Shown here: positions 1-8,658 of the stretch, piece by piece
Layout: each line of letters starts with the position of its first letter
Position numbering within the stretch: the stretch's first letter is position 1
Assembly (NCBI RefSeq): GCF_024599655.1
Contig: NZ_CP102247.1
Coordinates: 3,844,001-3,908,000, forward strand
Source of the DNA: Enterobacter asburiae
Lineage (GTDB): Bacteria; Pseudomonadota; Gammaproteobacteria; Enterobacterales; Enterobacteriaceae
DNA: 64,000 bases
Direction: 5' to 3'
Made by a program: the position numbers and the translations under genes
The notes under the pieces: model-generated
Database searches by the model: none
What the model was told of the DNA's origin: nothing
Seen by the model: the letters and a program-made list of their open reading frames with translations, nothing else

Positions 1-618
1 CACTGGAAAATCTATCTGGTCACGATGCTGATTTCGTTTGTCTCCGTCGTGCCGTTCATCATCTACGCCGAAGTGAAGCGCAAAATGAAGCGCGTCTTCG
101 TGGGCTGCGTGGCGGTACTGCTGATTGCCGAAATTGTGCTCTGGGGTGCCGGACCGCACTTTTGGGAACTGATTGCTGGCGTACAGCTGTTCTTCCTGGC
201 CTTTAACCTGATGGAAGCGCTGTTGCCGTCGCTGATCAGCAAAGAGTCCCCCGCCGGGTATAAAGGTACGGCGATGGGTATCTACTCCACCAGCCAGTTT
301 CTCGGCGTGGCGATCGGCGGCTCGCTCGGCGGCTGGGTGGACGGCCTGTTTGATTCACAAACCGTATTTCTCGCCGGTGCGCTATTGGCGACAGTCTGGC
401 TGCTGGTCGCCAGCACCATGAAAGAGCCGCGCTACGTCAGCAGCCTGCGGGTAGAAATCCCGGATGATGTGGAAATTAGCGATGCGCTGAAACAGCGTCT
501 GGAAGCCAAAGAAGGCGTGACGGATGTGCTCATCGTCCCGGAAGAGCGCAGCGCTTACGTCAAAATAGACAGTAAAATGACCAACCGCTTCGAAGTCGAG
601 CAGGCGCTCAAAGCGTGA
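1..618 (+). CDS. yajR: MFS transporter YajR, C-terminal part (5' end outside window)
   Basis: Partial gene: the reading frame is open from base 1, so the true start lies upstream of the window. The visible 205 residues hold the last membrane segments of a major facilitator superfamily transporter. They are followed by a soluble tail of about 65 residues (from about VEIPDDVEIS) that matches the ferredoxin-like YAM domain typical of YajR. YajR is an inner-membrane proton-coupled transporter whose physiological substrate is not settled. It converges on yajQ, and a bidirectional hairpin terminator follows the stop. The same neighbour pair exists in E. coli, which supports the assignment. Confidence 0.93.
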   Translation, partial: HWKIYLVTMLISFVSVVPFIIYAEVKRKMKRVFVGCVAVLLIAEIVLWGAGPHFWELIAGVQLFFLAFNLMEALLPSLISKESPAGYKGTAMGIYSTSQFLGVAIGGSLGGWVDGLFDSQTVFLAGALLATVWLLVASTMKEPRYVSSLRVEIPDDVEISDALKQRLEAKEGVTDVLIVPEERSAYVKIDSKMTNRFEVEQALKA

Positions 619-620
619 CA

Positions 621-646
621 AAAAGCCCGGTTAAACCGGGCTTTTT
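621..646. terminator. Bidirectional terminator between yajR and yajQ
   Basis: Stem AAAAGCCCGG/CCGGGCTTTT with a short loop, flanked by A and T runs so that it works on both strands. It separates the convergent yajR and yajQ genes. Confidence 0.85.
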
Positions 647-649
647 ATA

Positions 650-1141
650 TTAATCGCGGAAGTTTTTAAACTGGAACGGTTGCCCCAGATCGCCGCCGCG
701 CACCAGCGCCATTACGGACTGGAGGTCATCGCGGGACTTACCGGTCACGCGAATTTCTTCGCCCTGGATCTGCGCCTGCACCTTCAGCTTGCTGTCTTTA
801 ATAAGCTTAACGATCTTCTTCTGCACCGCGCTCTCGATGCCCTGCTTCAGCTTGGCTTCAACAAACCAGTTCTTACCGCTGTGGACGAACTCTTCCGGCA
901 CGTCCAGAGACGTCCCTTCGATGCCGCGCTTCAACAGCTTGGCGCGCAGAATGTCGAGCAGCTGATTCACCTGGAAATCAGACTCGCTCAGCACCTTAAT
1001 GGTCTTATTTGCGTCGTTCAGCTCGAACGACGCCTCAACGCCACGAAAATCGAAACGTGACTCAACTTCGCGGGTTGCGTTCTCAACGCCGTTGCGAACT
1101 TCCTGGATATCAACTTCGGAAACAATATCGAAAGATGGCAT
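650..1141 (-). CDS. yajQ: Nucleotide-binding protein YajQ (UPF0234)
   Basis: 163 residues, the usual family length. The start is the ATG at MPSFDIV, preceded by a GGGAG Shine-Dalgarno; a reading six codons longer (MKGEEK...) is possible but unlike the family. YajQ proteins have two ferredoxin-like domains and bind nucleotides. Homologues in Xanthomonas bind cyclic di-GMP, but the role in enterobacteria is not defined. The gene stands alone, between the terminator shared with yajR and the divergent panE-yajL unit. Confidence 0.93.
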   Translation of the reverse strand: MPSFDIVSEVDIQEVRNGVENATREVESRFDFRGVEASFELNDANKTIKVLSESDFQVNQLLDILRAKLLKRGIEGTSLDVPEEFVHSGKNWFVEAKLKQGIESAVQKKIVKLIKDSKLKVQAQIQGEEIRVTGKSRDDLQSVMALVRGGDLGQPFQFKNFRD

Positions 1142-1262
1142 CTTTTCTTCTCCCTTCACTTTTGTTGCGTTGCATAATACCCGCTACGAGGCATAACTCA
1201 ACAGAAGCTTAGCTGTATAATTAAGCTGTAACACCTGGCGCAGTTACAGGTGAGGAGGAACA

Positions 1263-2174
1263 ATGAAAATTACGGTGCTCGGATGCGGAGCGCTTGGTCA
1301 GCTGTGGCTGACCGCGCTGTGCAAGCACGGACATGAGGTTCAGGGCTGGCTGCGCGTGCCCCAGCCCTATTGCAGTGTAAACCTGATTGGTGAAGACGGA
1401 AGCATCTTTAACGAATCCCTCACCGCGAACGATCCTGACTTCCTGGCGCAAAGCGACCTTTTACTGGTGACGCTCAAAGCGTGGCAGGTCTCAGACGCGG
1501 TAAAAACGCTGGCCGCGCAGCTCCCCCCCACTTCGCCCATACTGCTGCTGCATAACGGCATGGGGACCCTTGATGAGCTGAAAAGCGTCCCGCAGCCCCT
1601 GCTGATGGCGACGACCACGCACGCTGCACGTCGCGACGGCAACATCATCGTGCATGTCGCCAGCGGCGTAACGCATATCGGCCCGGCCAGAACACAAGAT
1701 GGCGACTACAGCTATCTGGCCGATGTGCTTCAAAAGGTGCTGCCGGACGTGGCCTGGCACAACAACATCCGCCCTCAGCTGTGGCGGAAGCTGGCGGTAA
1801 ACTGCGTAATCAACCCGCTGACGGCACTGTGGAACTGCCCGAACGGGGAGCTGAAAAATCATCCGCAGGACGTTGCGATTTTGTGTGCGGAAGTCGCGGC
1901 GGTCGTTGAGCGGGAAGGCCTGCATACCTCGGCAGACGATTTGCGCTGCTACGTCGAGCAGGTCATTGAGAGCACGGCAGAAAATATCTCCTCAATGCTG
2001 CAGGACGTTCGGGCATTACGCCACACGGAGATCGACTACATCACCGGCTATCTGCTAAAACGCGCCCGCGCGCACGGCATCGCCGTGCCGGAAAACGCCC
2101 GTCTGTATGACCTGGTTAAACGTAAGGAGAGTGAATATGAGCGCGTCAGCCCTGATCTGCCTCGCCCCTGGTAG
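1263..2174 (+). CDS. panE: 2-dehydropantoate 2-reductase (ketopantoate reductase)
   Basis: 303 residues, full length. PanE reduces ketopantoate to pantoate with NADPH, a step of pantothenate and coenzyme A synthesis in the cytosol. The N-terminal Rossmann motif GCGALG (residues 7-12) is visible. The catalytic lysine (K176, in WRKLAVN) and the substrate-binding glutamate (E256, in TEIDYI) fall at the positions known from E. coli. GAGGAGG just upstream is a strong ribosome binding site. The 3' end overlaps the start of yajL by 38 bases, so the two are co-transcribed. Confidence 0.97.
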   Translation: MKITVLGCGALGQLWLTALCKHGHEVQGWLRVPQPYCSVNLIGEDGSIFNESLTANDPDFLAQSDLLLVTLKAWQVSDAVKTLAAQLPPTSPILLLHNGMGTLDELKSVPQPLLMATTTHAARRDGNIIVHVASGVTHIGPARTQDGDYSYLADVLQKVLPDVAWHNNIRPQLWRKLAVNCVINPLTALWNCPNGELKNHPQDVAILCAEVAAVVEREGLHTSADDLRCYVEQVIESTAENISSMLQDVRALRHTEIDYITGYLLKRARAHGIAVPENARLYDLVKRKESEYERVSPDLPRPW

Positions 2175-2730
2175 CGAAGAGATGGAAGCGGTCACCACCA
2201 TTGATTTGATGGTGCGCGGCGGCATTAAGGTCACCACCGCCAGCGTCGCCAGCGACGGCAATCTGGAAATCACCTGTTCACGCGGGGTGAAAATCCTCGC
2301 GGATGCCCCCCTTGTTCAAGTGGCTGACGGCGATTACGACATCATCGTGCTGCCCGGCGGCTTAAAAGGCGCGGAATGTTTTCGCGACAGCCCGCTGCTG
2401 GTCGAGACCGTGCGTCAGTTCCATCTGTCCGGCCGCATCGTCGCAGCAATCTGTGCCGCCGCCGGCACGGTTCTGATTCCGCACGATATCTTCCCCATCG
2501 GCAACATGACCGGCTTCCCGGGGCTTAAGGATACAATCCCGGAAGAGCATTGGGTGGATAAACGCGTCGTCTGGGACCCGCGCGTCAACCTGCTGACCAG
2601 CCAGGGGCCCGGCACCGCGATCGATTTTGGCTTAAAGATTATTGACCTGCTGGTCGGGCGCGAGAAAGCGTACGAAGTGGCATCATCGCTGGTGATGCCG
2701 GCGGGGATTTATAATTACTATGAAGAGTAG
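2137..2730 (+). CDS. yajL: DJ-1/PfpI family protein YajL (deglycase/chaperone)
   Basis: 197 residues from MSASALICLAPG. This start is chosen because AAGGAG lies just upstream and it matches the family; a longer frame from 2107 would begin deep inside panE. It belongs to the DJ-1/ThiJ superfamily, with the nucleophile cysteine in AAICAAA and the conserved EE pair near residue 14. YajL is described as a protective chaperone or protein deglycase against oxidative and carbonyl stress; its exact chemistry is debated. It is translationally coupled to panE, as in E. coli. Confidence 0.95.
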   Translation: MSASALICLAPGSEEMEAVTTIDLMVRGGIKVTTASVASDGNLEITCSRGVKILADAPLVQVADGDYDIIVLPGGLKGAECFRDSPLLVETVRQFHLSGRIVAAICAAAGTVLIPHDIFPIGNMTGFPGLKDTIPEEHWVDKRVVWDPRVNLLTSQGPGTAIDFGLKIIDLLVGREKAYEVASSLVMPAGIYNYYEE

Positions 2731-2765
2731 TGGATAAAAAAAGCCGGGTGGCGCGAGGTAAAAGC

Positions 2766-2794
2766 AAAACGGCAACCTTTGGTTGCCGTTTTTT
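2766..2794. terminator. Terminator after yajL, between convergent yajL and thiI
   Basis: Stem AACGGCAACC/GGTTGCCGTT with a TTT loop, an A-run before it and a six-T run after it. Just upstream (about 2742-2755) lies a fragment resembling one half of the BIME/REP unit. Confidence 0.85.
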
Positions 2795-2803
2795 ATGTTT
2801 GCG

Positions 2804-2838
2804 CCCTCTCCCTGTGGGAGAGGGTCGGGGTGAGGGCA
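2804..2838. repeat. CCCTCTCCC-hairpin repeat, copy 1
   Basis: CCCTCTCCC-tgt-GGGAGAGGG followed by tcggggtgagggca. Related copies lie at about 28354, 40525, 59096, 59150 and 62745. This copy lies between yajL and the end of thiI. Confidence 0.85.
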
Positions 2839-2850
2839 CCAGGCCGCACG

Positions 2851-4299
2851 CTACGGGCGATACACCTTCACATTCGCAAAGCCCTGCTCGCGCAGATACA
2901 GCGCCTGCAGGCGGCTCATCACCCCGCGCTCACACCAAAGCAGATAGGTTTTGCTCTTGTCGAGATCGCCAAATTTCGTGCTCAGCTTATAGAACGGCAG
3001 GGAAACCACCTCAACGCCTTCGACGTTCAGCGGGCTGGCATCCTGCTCATCAATCGAACGAATATCCACAATCACATCGCTGGCACCAAAACCGCTCACG
3101 GTTTCAACTTCAACGACTTCCTGCTCGGTCTGCTGGGCAATTTCGCGGATATCAATGTTGGAGGCTTCCTCCACCACTTTGTCCAGGATGGCAAAATCGA
3201 AGTTCTCTTCTTCCGCTTCGATCTTCGCCTTCACCGCTTTGACGGTCGGGCTTTTTGAGATCACGCCGCAGTATTCCGGCATGGTGCGGGCAAAATCTTC
3301 GGTGCCGATTTCGCGCGCCAGGTCGATGATGTGCTCTTTGTCGTGGGAGATCAGCGGACGCAGGATCAGCGTATCAGACACGTTGTCGATCAAACGCAGG
3401 TTGGTCAGCGTCTGGCTGGAGACCTGGCCCAGCGCTTCGCCGGTGACCAGCGCCTGCACGCCGTAGCGTTCCGCCACTTTGGACGCCGCGCGCACCATCA
3501 TGCGCTTCAGCACCACGCCCATCTGGCCGTCGTCCACTTTCTCAAGGATTTCGCCGACCACAGGTTCGAAGTTGATCGCCACAAAACGCACGCGGTGGGA
3601 GCTGCCGAAGCGGTTCCACAGGTAATGCGCGACCTGACGAACGCCGATTTCGTGCGCCGCGCCGCCCAGGTTGAAGAAGCAGTAGTGCACACGGCAGCCG
3701 CGGCGCATCAGCATATAGCTGGAGACGCCGGAGTCGAAGCCGCCGGAGATCAGGGACAATACGTCTTCCTGGGTGCCAATCGGGAAGCCGCCGATACCTT
3801 CACAGCGCCCTTTCACCAGCAGCAGGCGATCGTTTTCGATCTCCAGGTTCACGGTCACGTCCGGGTTGGTCAGACGTACGCGCGCCGTCTCAACGTGCTG
3901 GTTCAAACCGCCGCCGACGTAACGTTCCACTTCAATGGAGCTGAACTCGTGCTTGCCGCGACGCTTCACGCGCACGCAGAAGGTTTTGCCTTCGATCTGA
4001 TCGCGGTACTGGACCAGCGCTTTCTCGAAGATGTCGTGCATATCGCTGAACGGAACATCTTCCACCTCCAGGATATGGTGTATCCCCGGTATACGGGTCA
4101 GCGCGTCGCGAATATCCTGACGTTTGTTTTCGTCTTTCGCACGGACCTCAACGTGGTCCCAGTGGCGCACCACGGCGAGGGTTTCGTCGTAGTGCTTTAA
4201 TACGTTACGAATGTTCCCGGTGAGAATTTTAATAAAGCGCAAACGCACAGATTGGCTTTTGATGGTGATTTCAGGGAACAATTTAATGATAAACTTCAT
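2851..4299 (-). CDS. thiI: tRNA 4-thiouridine synthase / thiamine thiazole sulfurtransferase ThiI
   Basis: 482 residues, the same length as E. coli ThiI. An N-terminal ferredoxin-like plus THUMP region (about 1-165) binds tRNA. A PP-loop ATPase motif SGGFDSG lies near residue 185. A C-terminal rhodanese domain carries the catalytic cysteine C456 (in LLWCERG). ThiI takes persulfide sulfur from IscS for 4-thiouridine at tRNA position 8 and for the thiazole of thiamine. It converges on yajL and is divergent from xseB-ispA-dxs, whose product feeds the same thiazole pathway. Confidence 0.97.
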   Translation of the reverse strand: MKFIIKLFPEITIKSQSVRLRFIKILTGNIRNVLKHYDETLAVVRHWDHVEVRAKDENKRQDIRDALTRIPGIHHILEVEDVPFSDMHDIFEKALVQYRDQIEGKTFCVRVKRRGKHEFSSIEVERYVGGGLNQHVETARVRLTNPDVTVNLEIENDRLLLVKGRCEGIGGFPIGTQEDVLSLISGGFDSGVSSYMLMRRGCRVHYCFFNLGGAAHEIGVRQVAHYLWNRFGSSHRVRFVAINFEPVVGEILEKVDDGQMGVVLKRMMVRAASKVAERYGVQALVTGEALGQVSSQTLTNLRLIDNVSDTLILRPLISHDKEHIIDLAREIGTEDFARTMPEYCGVISKSPTVKAVKAKIEAEEENFDFAILDKVVEEASNIDIREIAQQTEQEVVEVETVSGFGASDVIVDIRSIDEQDASPLNVEGVEVVSLPFYKLSTKFGDLDKSKTYLLWCERGVMSRLQALYLREQGFANVKVYRP

Positions 4300-4489
4300 G
4301 GCGGCAATGTTTCTTAGGCAAGCGTATTAAGGCTTGTAATGGAAAGAGTACAGCAGCCCACACCCGTGGCTGCATCCAGGCGCGCAAGTATACCACCATC
4401 GCGCCGCTCCTGTGCACATTGCGCGTTATTTGATAATTGCCCTGAGTCCGTTACCATGTCGGGGCTGAGAATATAAGAGTCAATTCACT

Positions 4490-4732
4490 ATGCCGAAGAA
4501 GAACGACGCACCGGCCAGTTTCGAAACTGCGCTGAATGAACTGGAGCAAATCGTTACCCGTCTTGAGAGCGGCGATCTCCCGCTGGAAGAGGCGCTCAAC
4601 GAATTCGAACGTGGCGTGCAGCTGGCGCGCCAGGGGCAGGTCAAACTGCAGCAGGCCGAGCAGCGCGTGCAGATCCTGCTTTCCGACAGCGAAGACGCGA
4701 AAACCACGCCTTTTACACCGGACGCCGAGTAA
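4490..4732 (+). CDS. xseB: Exodeoxyribonuclease VII small subunit
   Basis: 80 residues, a short helical protein typical of XseB; several small subunits bind each XseA to form a nuclease acting on single-stranded DNA. The motif FETALNELEQIVTRLESGDL is characteristic. Its stop codon is directly followed by the ispA start with no gap, so the genes are translationally coupled. As first gene of xseB-ispA-dxs its promoter must lie in 4300-4489, where a TATAAG-like box sits just before the start; I did not find a convincing -35 element. Confidence 0.95.
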   Translation: MPKKNDAPASFETALNELEQIVTRLESGDLPLEEALNEFERGVQLARQGQVKLQQAEQRVQILLSDSEDAKTTPFTPDAE

Positions 4733-5632
4733 ATGGATTTTTCCAACGAGCTTCAGGCGCGTGTCGTACGCGCCAACGACGCCCTGCGCCGTTTTATTGC
4801 GCCACAGCCTTTTCAGAACACTCCACTGGTTGAAGCCATGCACTATGGCGCACTCTTGGGTGGGAAGCGCCTGCGCCCGTTCCTGGTGTACGCCACGGGC
4901 AATATGTTTGGTATTAGCGATAACACGCTGGACGCCCCGGCAGCGGCCGTGGAGTGCATCCACGCCTACTCGCTGATCCACGACGATCTCCCTGCCATGG
5001 ACGACGACGATTTGCGTCGGGGTCAACCCACCTGCCATATCAAGTTTGGCGAGGCGAATGCCATTCTGGCGGGTGATGCCCTGCAAACGCTGGCGTTCTC
5101 GATTCTGAGCGACGCGCCGATGGCGGAAGTGGCCGACCGCGACCGTCTGGCGATGATCTCCGAGCTGGCCATGGCCAGCGGCGTGGCCGGGATGTGCGGC
5201 GGACAGGCGCTGGATCTTGAAGCGGAAGGACGTCAGGTTAATCTGGAACAGCTGGAGCGTATTCATCGCCATAAAACAGGGGCGTTGATTCGTTCCGCCG
5301 TTCGCCTGGGCGCGCTGAGCGCGGGTGAACAAGGGCGCAAAGCCCTGCCAATTCTGGACAGATACGCAGAAAGTATCGGTCTGGCATTCCAGGTTCAGGA
5401 TGACATTCTGGATGTGGTGGGCGATACTGCAACATTGGGTAAACGTCAGGGTGCGGACCAGCAGCTTGGCAAAAGTACCTACCCCGCCCTGCTGGGCCTT
5501 GAGCAAGCCCAACGTAAAGCCCGGGATCTGATTGACGATGCCCGCCAGTCGCTAAATGAACTGGCCGCGCAATCGCTGGATACCTCGGCACTGGAAGCGC
5601 TAGCGGACTACATAATCCAGCGTGATAAATAA
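4733..5632 (+). CDS. ispA: (2E,6E)-farnesyl diphosphate synthase
   Basis: 299 residues. It condenses isopentenyl diphosphate with dimethylallyl and geranyl diphosphate to give farnesyl diphosphate, the precursor of undecaprenol, quinones and haem O. Both aspartate-rich metal-binding motifs are visible: the first inside HDDLPAMDDDD (about residues 83-93) and the second in QDDILDVVGD (about 222-231). The start abuts the xseB stop and dxs follows after 24 bases, so one operon supplies both entry and elongation steps of isoprenoid synthesis. Confidence 0.97.
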   Translation: MDFSNELQARVVRANDALRRFIAPQPFQNTPLVEAMHYGALLGGKRLRPFLVYATGNMFGISDNTLDAPAAAVECIHAYSLIHDDLPAMDDDDLRRGQPTCHIKFGEANAILAGDALQTLAFSILSDAPMAEVADRDRLAMISELAMASGVAGMCGGQALDLEAEGRQVNLEQLERIHRHKTGALIRSAVRLGALSAGEQGRKALPILDRYAESIGLAFQVQDDILDVVGDTATLGKRQGADQQLGKSTYPALLGLEQAQRKARDLIDDARQSLNELAAQSLDTSALEALADYIIQRDK

Positions 5633-5656
5633 ACAATATATCTCGATGAGCCTTTG

Positions 5657-7519
5657 ATGAGTTTTGATATTGCCAAATACCCGACACTGGCGTTAGTTGA
5701 CTCCACCCAGGAGTTACGTCTGCTGCCGAAAGAGAGCCTGCCGAAGCTGTGCGACGAGCTGCGTCGCTACCTGCTCGACAGCGTTAGCCGCTCCAGCGGC
5801 CATTTCGCCTCCGGGCTTGGCACGGTTGAGCTGACCGTGGCGCTGCACTATGTCTATAACACGCCGTTCGATCAGCTCATCTGGGACGTGGGCCACCAGG
5901 CCTATCCGCACAAAATTCTGACCGGACGTCGCGATAAAATTGGCACCATTCGCCAGAAAGGCGGCCTGCACCCGTTCCCGTGGCGCGGTGAGAGCGAGTA
6001 TGACGTGCTGAGCGTCGGCCACTCCTCTACCTCCATTTCGGCGGGCATCGGTATTGCCGTTGCCGCCGAAAAAGAGAACAAGCAGCGCCGCACCGTCTGC
6101 GTGATTGGCGACGGTGCCATTACCGCCGGTATGGCCTTCGAAGCCATGAACCACGCGGGCGACATCAAGCCGGACATGCTGGTTATCCTTAACGATAACG
6201 AAATGTCGATCTCCGAGAACGTCGGCGCGCTGAACAACCATCTGGCCCAGTTGCTCTCAGGCAAACTTTACTCCTCGCTGCGCGAAGGCGGCAAGAAAGT
6301 CTTCTCCGGCGTACCGCCGATTAAAGAGCTGCTCAAGCGTACCGAAGAACACATCAAAGGCATGGTCGTGCCGGGCACCCTGTTTGAAGAGCTGGGCTTT
6401 AACTATATTGGCCCGGTTGACGGCCATGACGTGCTGGGCCTGGTGACCACGCTCAAGAACATGCGCGACCTGAAAGGCCCGCAGTTCCTGCACATCATGA
6501 CCAAAAAAGGACGTGGCTACGAACCGGCGGAAAAAGATCCGATCACCTTCCACGCGGTACCGAAATTTGATCCGTCCAGCGGCTGTCTGCCAAAAAGCAG
6601 CGGCGGCATGCCGAGCTATTCAAAAATCTTCGGCGACTGGCTGTGCGAAACCGCAGCGAAAGACAACAAGCTGATGGCGGTGACGCCTGCCATGCGTGAA
6701 GGCTCCGGCATGGTGGAGTTCTCCAGAAAATACCCTGACCAGTATTTTGATGTAGCCATTGCCGAGCAGCATGCTGTGACGTTTGCAGCGGGCCTGGCGA
6801 TTGGCGGCTACAAGCCGGTTGTCGCTATCTACTCCACCTTCCTGCAGCGCGCCTACGATCAGGTGATCCACGACGTGGCGATTCAGAAGCTGCCGGTACT
6901 GTTTGCTATCGATCGTGCGGGCATCGTCGGTGCCGACGGCCAGACGCACCAGGGCGCGTTTGACCTGTCGTTCCTGCGCTGTATTCCGGATATGGTTGTC
7001 ATGACGCCAAGCGACGAGAACGAATGTCGTCAGATGCTGTTTACCGGCTACCACTATCAGGATGGCCCAAGCGCCGTTCGCTACCCGCGCGGCAATGCGG
7101 TAGGCGTTGAGCTTCAGCCGCTGGAAAAACTGCCGATCGGTAAAGGTCTGGTGAAGCGCCGCGGTGAAAAAGTGGCGATCCTGAACTTCGGCACGCTGAT
7201 GCCAGAGGCGGCGAAAGCGGCTGAAGCGCTGAATGCCACCCTGGTGGACATGCGCTTTGTGAAGCCGCTCGACGACGCTCTGATCCTGAGTATGGCTGAA
7301 ACGCATGACGTGCTGGTCACGCTGGAAGAAAACGCCATCATGGGCGGCGCGGGCAGCGGCGTGAACGAGGTACTGATGGCAAATCGTAAAGCCGTGCCGG
7401 TGCTGAACCTCGGCCTGCCGGATCATTTCATTCCTCAGGGTACCCAGGATGAAGCCCGTGCGGCTATTGGCCTGGACGCCGCCGGTATCGAAGCCAAAAT
7501 CCGCGCCTGGCTGGACTGA
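5657..7519 (+). CDS. dxs: 1-deoxy-D-xylulose-5-phosphate synthase
   Basis: 620 residues. A thiamine-diphosphate enzyme joining pyruvate and glyceraldehyde 3-phosphate to form DXP, the first step of the MEP isoprenoid pathway and a precursor for thiamine and pyridoxal phosphate. The GDG...N cofactor motif (GDGAITAGMAFEAMN) lies near residues 152-167, and the transketolase-like pyrimidine-binding region contains IAEQHAVTFAAG. The start is the ATG at MSFDIAKYP; a TTG one codon upstream is ignored. It is the last gene of xseB-ispA-dxs. Confidence 0.98.
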   Translation: MSFDIAKYPTLALVDSTQELRLLPKESLPKLCDELRRYLLDSVSRSSGHFASGLGTVELTVALHYVYNTPFDQLIWDVGHQAYPHKILTGRRDKIGTIRQKGGLHPFPWRGESEYDVLSVGHSSTSISAGIGIAVAAEKENKQRRTVCVIGDGAITAGMAFEAMNHAGDIKPDMLVILNDNEMSISENVGALNNHLAQLLSGKLYSSLREGGKKVFSGVPPIKELLKRTEEHIKGMVVPGTLFEELGFNYIGPVDGHDVLGLVTTLKNMRDLKGPQFLHIMTKKGRGYEPAEKDPITFHAVPKFDPSSGCLPKSSGGMPSYSKIFGDWLCETAAKDNKLMAVTPAMREGSGMVEFSRKYPDQYFDVAIAEQHAVTFAAGLAIGGYKPVVAIYSTFLQRAYDQVIHDVAIQKLPVLFAIDRAGIVGADGQTHQGAFDLSFLRCIPDMVVMTPSDENECRQMLFTGYHYQDGPSAVRYPRGNAVGVELQPLEKLPIGKGLVKRRGEKVAILNFGTLMPEAAKAAEALNATLVDMRFVKPLDDALILSMAETHDVLVTLEENAIMGGAGSGVNEVLMANRKAVPVLNLGLPDHFIPQGTQDEARAAIGLDAAGIEAKIRAWLD

Positions 7520-7531
7520 CCCCTCCCCCTT

Positions 7532-7580
7532 TTCCGCTCCTGCTATGCTTAAACCTGGTGTTTAAACAGCAGGAGCGGAA
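7532..7580. promoter_or_regulatory. Long inverted repeat covering a putative yajO promoter and ribosome binding site
   Basis: Perfect 13-bp arms TTCCGCTCCTGCT (7532-7544) and AGCAGGAGCGGAA (7568-7580), with an inner TTAAAC/GTTTAA pair. The right arm contains the yajO Shine-Dalgarno AGGAG (7571-7575). The left arm runs into an extended -10-like TGC-TATGCT (7541-7549). There is no U-run after it, so it does not look like a normal terminator. Confidence 0.7.
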
Positions 7581-7582
7581 CC

Positions 7583-8557
7583 GTGCAATACACAACATTA
7601 GGAAAAACGGACCTTAAGGTTTCCCGACTTTGTCTGGGATGCATGACCTTTGGCGAGCCCGATCGGGGAAACCACGCCTGGACGCTGCCGGAAGAGAGCA
7701 GTCGTCCGATCATCAAACGCGCCATCGAGGGCGGCATTAACTTCTTTGACACCGCCAACAGTTACTCCGACGGCAGCAGCGAGGAGATTGTTGGCCGCGC
7801 CCTGCGCGATTTTGCCCGTCGTGATGACATCGTCGTCGCTACCAAGGTCTACTATCCGGTGGGCGACCTGGCTGAGGGCCTTTCGCGCGCGCAGATCCTG
7901 CGCTCCATTGATGACAGCCTCAGACGCCTGAACATGGATTACGTCGACCTGCTGCAAATTCACCGCTGGGATTACAACACGCCCATTGAAGAGACCCTTG
8001 AAGCGCTGAACGACGTGGTCAAAGCGGGGAAAGCACGCTACATCGGCGCATCGTCTATGCACGCGTCGCAGTTTGCCCAGGCGCTGGATCTCCAGGCGCA
8101 GCACGGCTGGGCGCGCTTTGTCACCATGCAGGATCACTACAATCTGATCTATCGTGAAGAAGAGCGCGAGATGCTGCCGCTGTGCCATCAGGAGGGCGTG
8201 GCGGTGATCCCGTGGAGCCCGCTGGCGCGCGGCCGCCTGACCCGCCCGTGGGGTGAAACCACGGCTCGCCTGGTATCGGATGAAGTGGGAAAAAATCTTT
8301 ATTCCGGTACAGAAGCCAGCGATGCGCTGATTGCCGAACGTTTAGCCGGGATCGCTGACGATACCGGTGCAACCCGCGCCCAGGTGGCGCTGGCGTGGCT
8401 GCTGGGCAAGCGCGGGGTCGCGTCGCCGATTATTGGTACGTCGCGGGAAGAACAGCTGGATGAGCTGCTGAATGCGGTAGATATCACGCTGACGCCAGCG
8501 CAGGTTGCCGAGCTGGAGACGCCGTATCAGCAGCATCCGGTGGTGGGGTTTAAGTAA
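7583..8557 (+). CDS. yajO: Aldo-keto reductase YajO
   Basis: 324 residues with GTG start, seven bases after AGGAG. A TIM-barrel NADPH-dependent aldo-keto reductase. The family tetrad is recognisable: Asp and Tyr in FFDTANSYSDG (about residues 52-62), a lysine in VVATKVYYP, and His in LLQIHRWDYN. E. coli YajO has been linked to reduction of xylose-derived and other aldehydes and to thiamine metabolism next to dxs; the natural substrate is uncertain. In E. coli pgpA lies immediately downstream on the opposite strand; here a BIME occupies that place. Confidence 0.93.
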   Translation: MQYTTLGKTDLKVSRLCLGCMTFGEPDRGNHAWTLPEESSRPIIKRAIEGGINFFDTANSYSDGSSEEIVGRALRDFARRDDIVVATKVYYPVGDLAEGLSRAQILRSIDDSLRRLNMDYVDLLQIHRWDYNTPIEETLEALNDVVKAGKARYIGASSMHASQFAQALDLQAQHGWARFVTMQDHYNLIYREEEREMLPLCHQEGVAVIPWSPLARGRLTRPWGETTARLVSDEVGKNLYSGTEASDALIAERLAGIADDTGATRAQVALAWLLGKRGVASPIIGTSREEQLDELLNAVDITLTPAQVAELETPYQQHPVVGFK

Positions 8558-8563
8558 ACAGTT

Positions 8564-8640
8564 GCCGGGTGGCGGCTTCGCCTTACCCGGCCTACGATCG
8601 CACCCTATTTGTAGGCCGGGTAAGCGCAGCGCCACCCGGC
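8564..8640. repeat. BIME: two inverted REP units between yajO and thiL
   Basis: GCCGGGTGGCGGC...CCCGGCCTAC at 8564-8595, followed by an inverted partner GTAGGCCGGGTAAG...GCCACCCGGC at 8611-8640. It fills the place where E. coli carries pgpA, and separates the convergent yajO and thiL genes. Confidence 0.92.
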
Positions 8641-8658
8641 AATACAGAGCGCACAAAC

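Noticed and set aside
4451..5512. Long antisense frame (353 codons) opposite xseB and ispA
   Set aside because: It is a shadow of two well-conserved genes, favoured by high GC at third positions; no protein family is recognisable.
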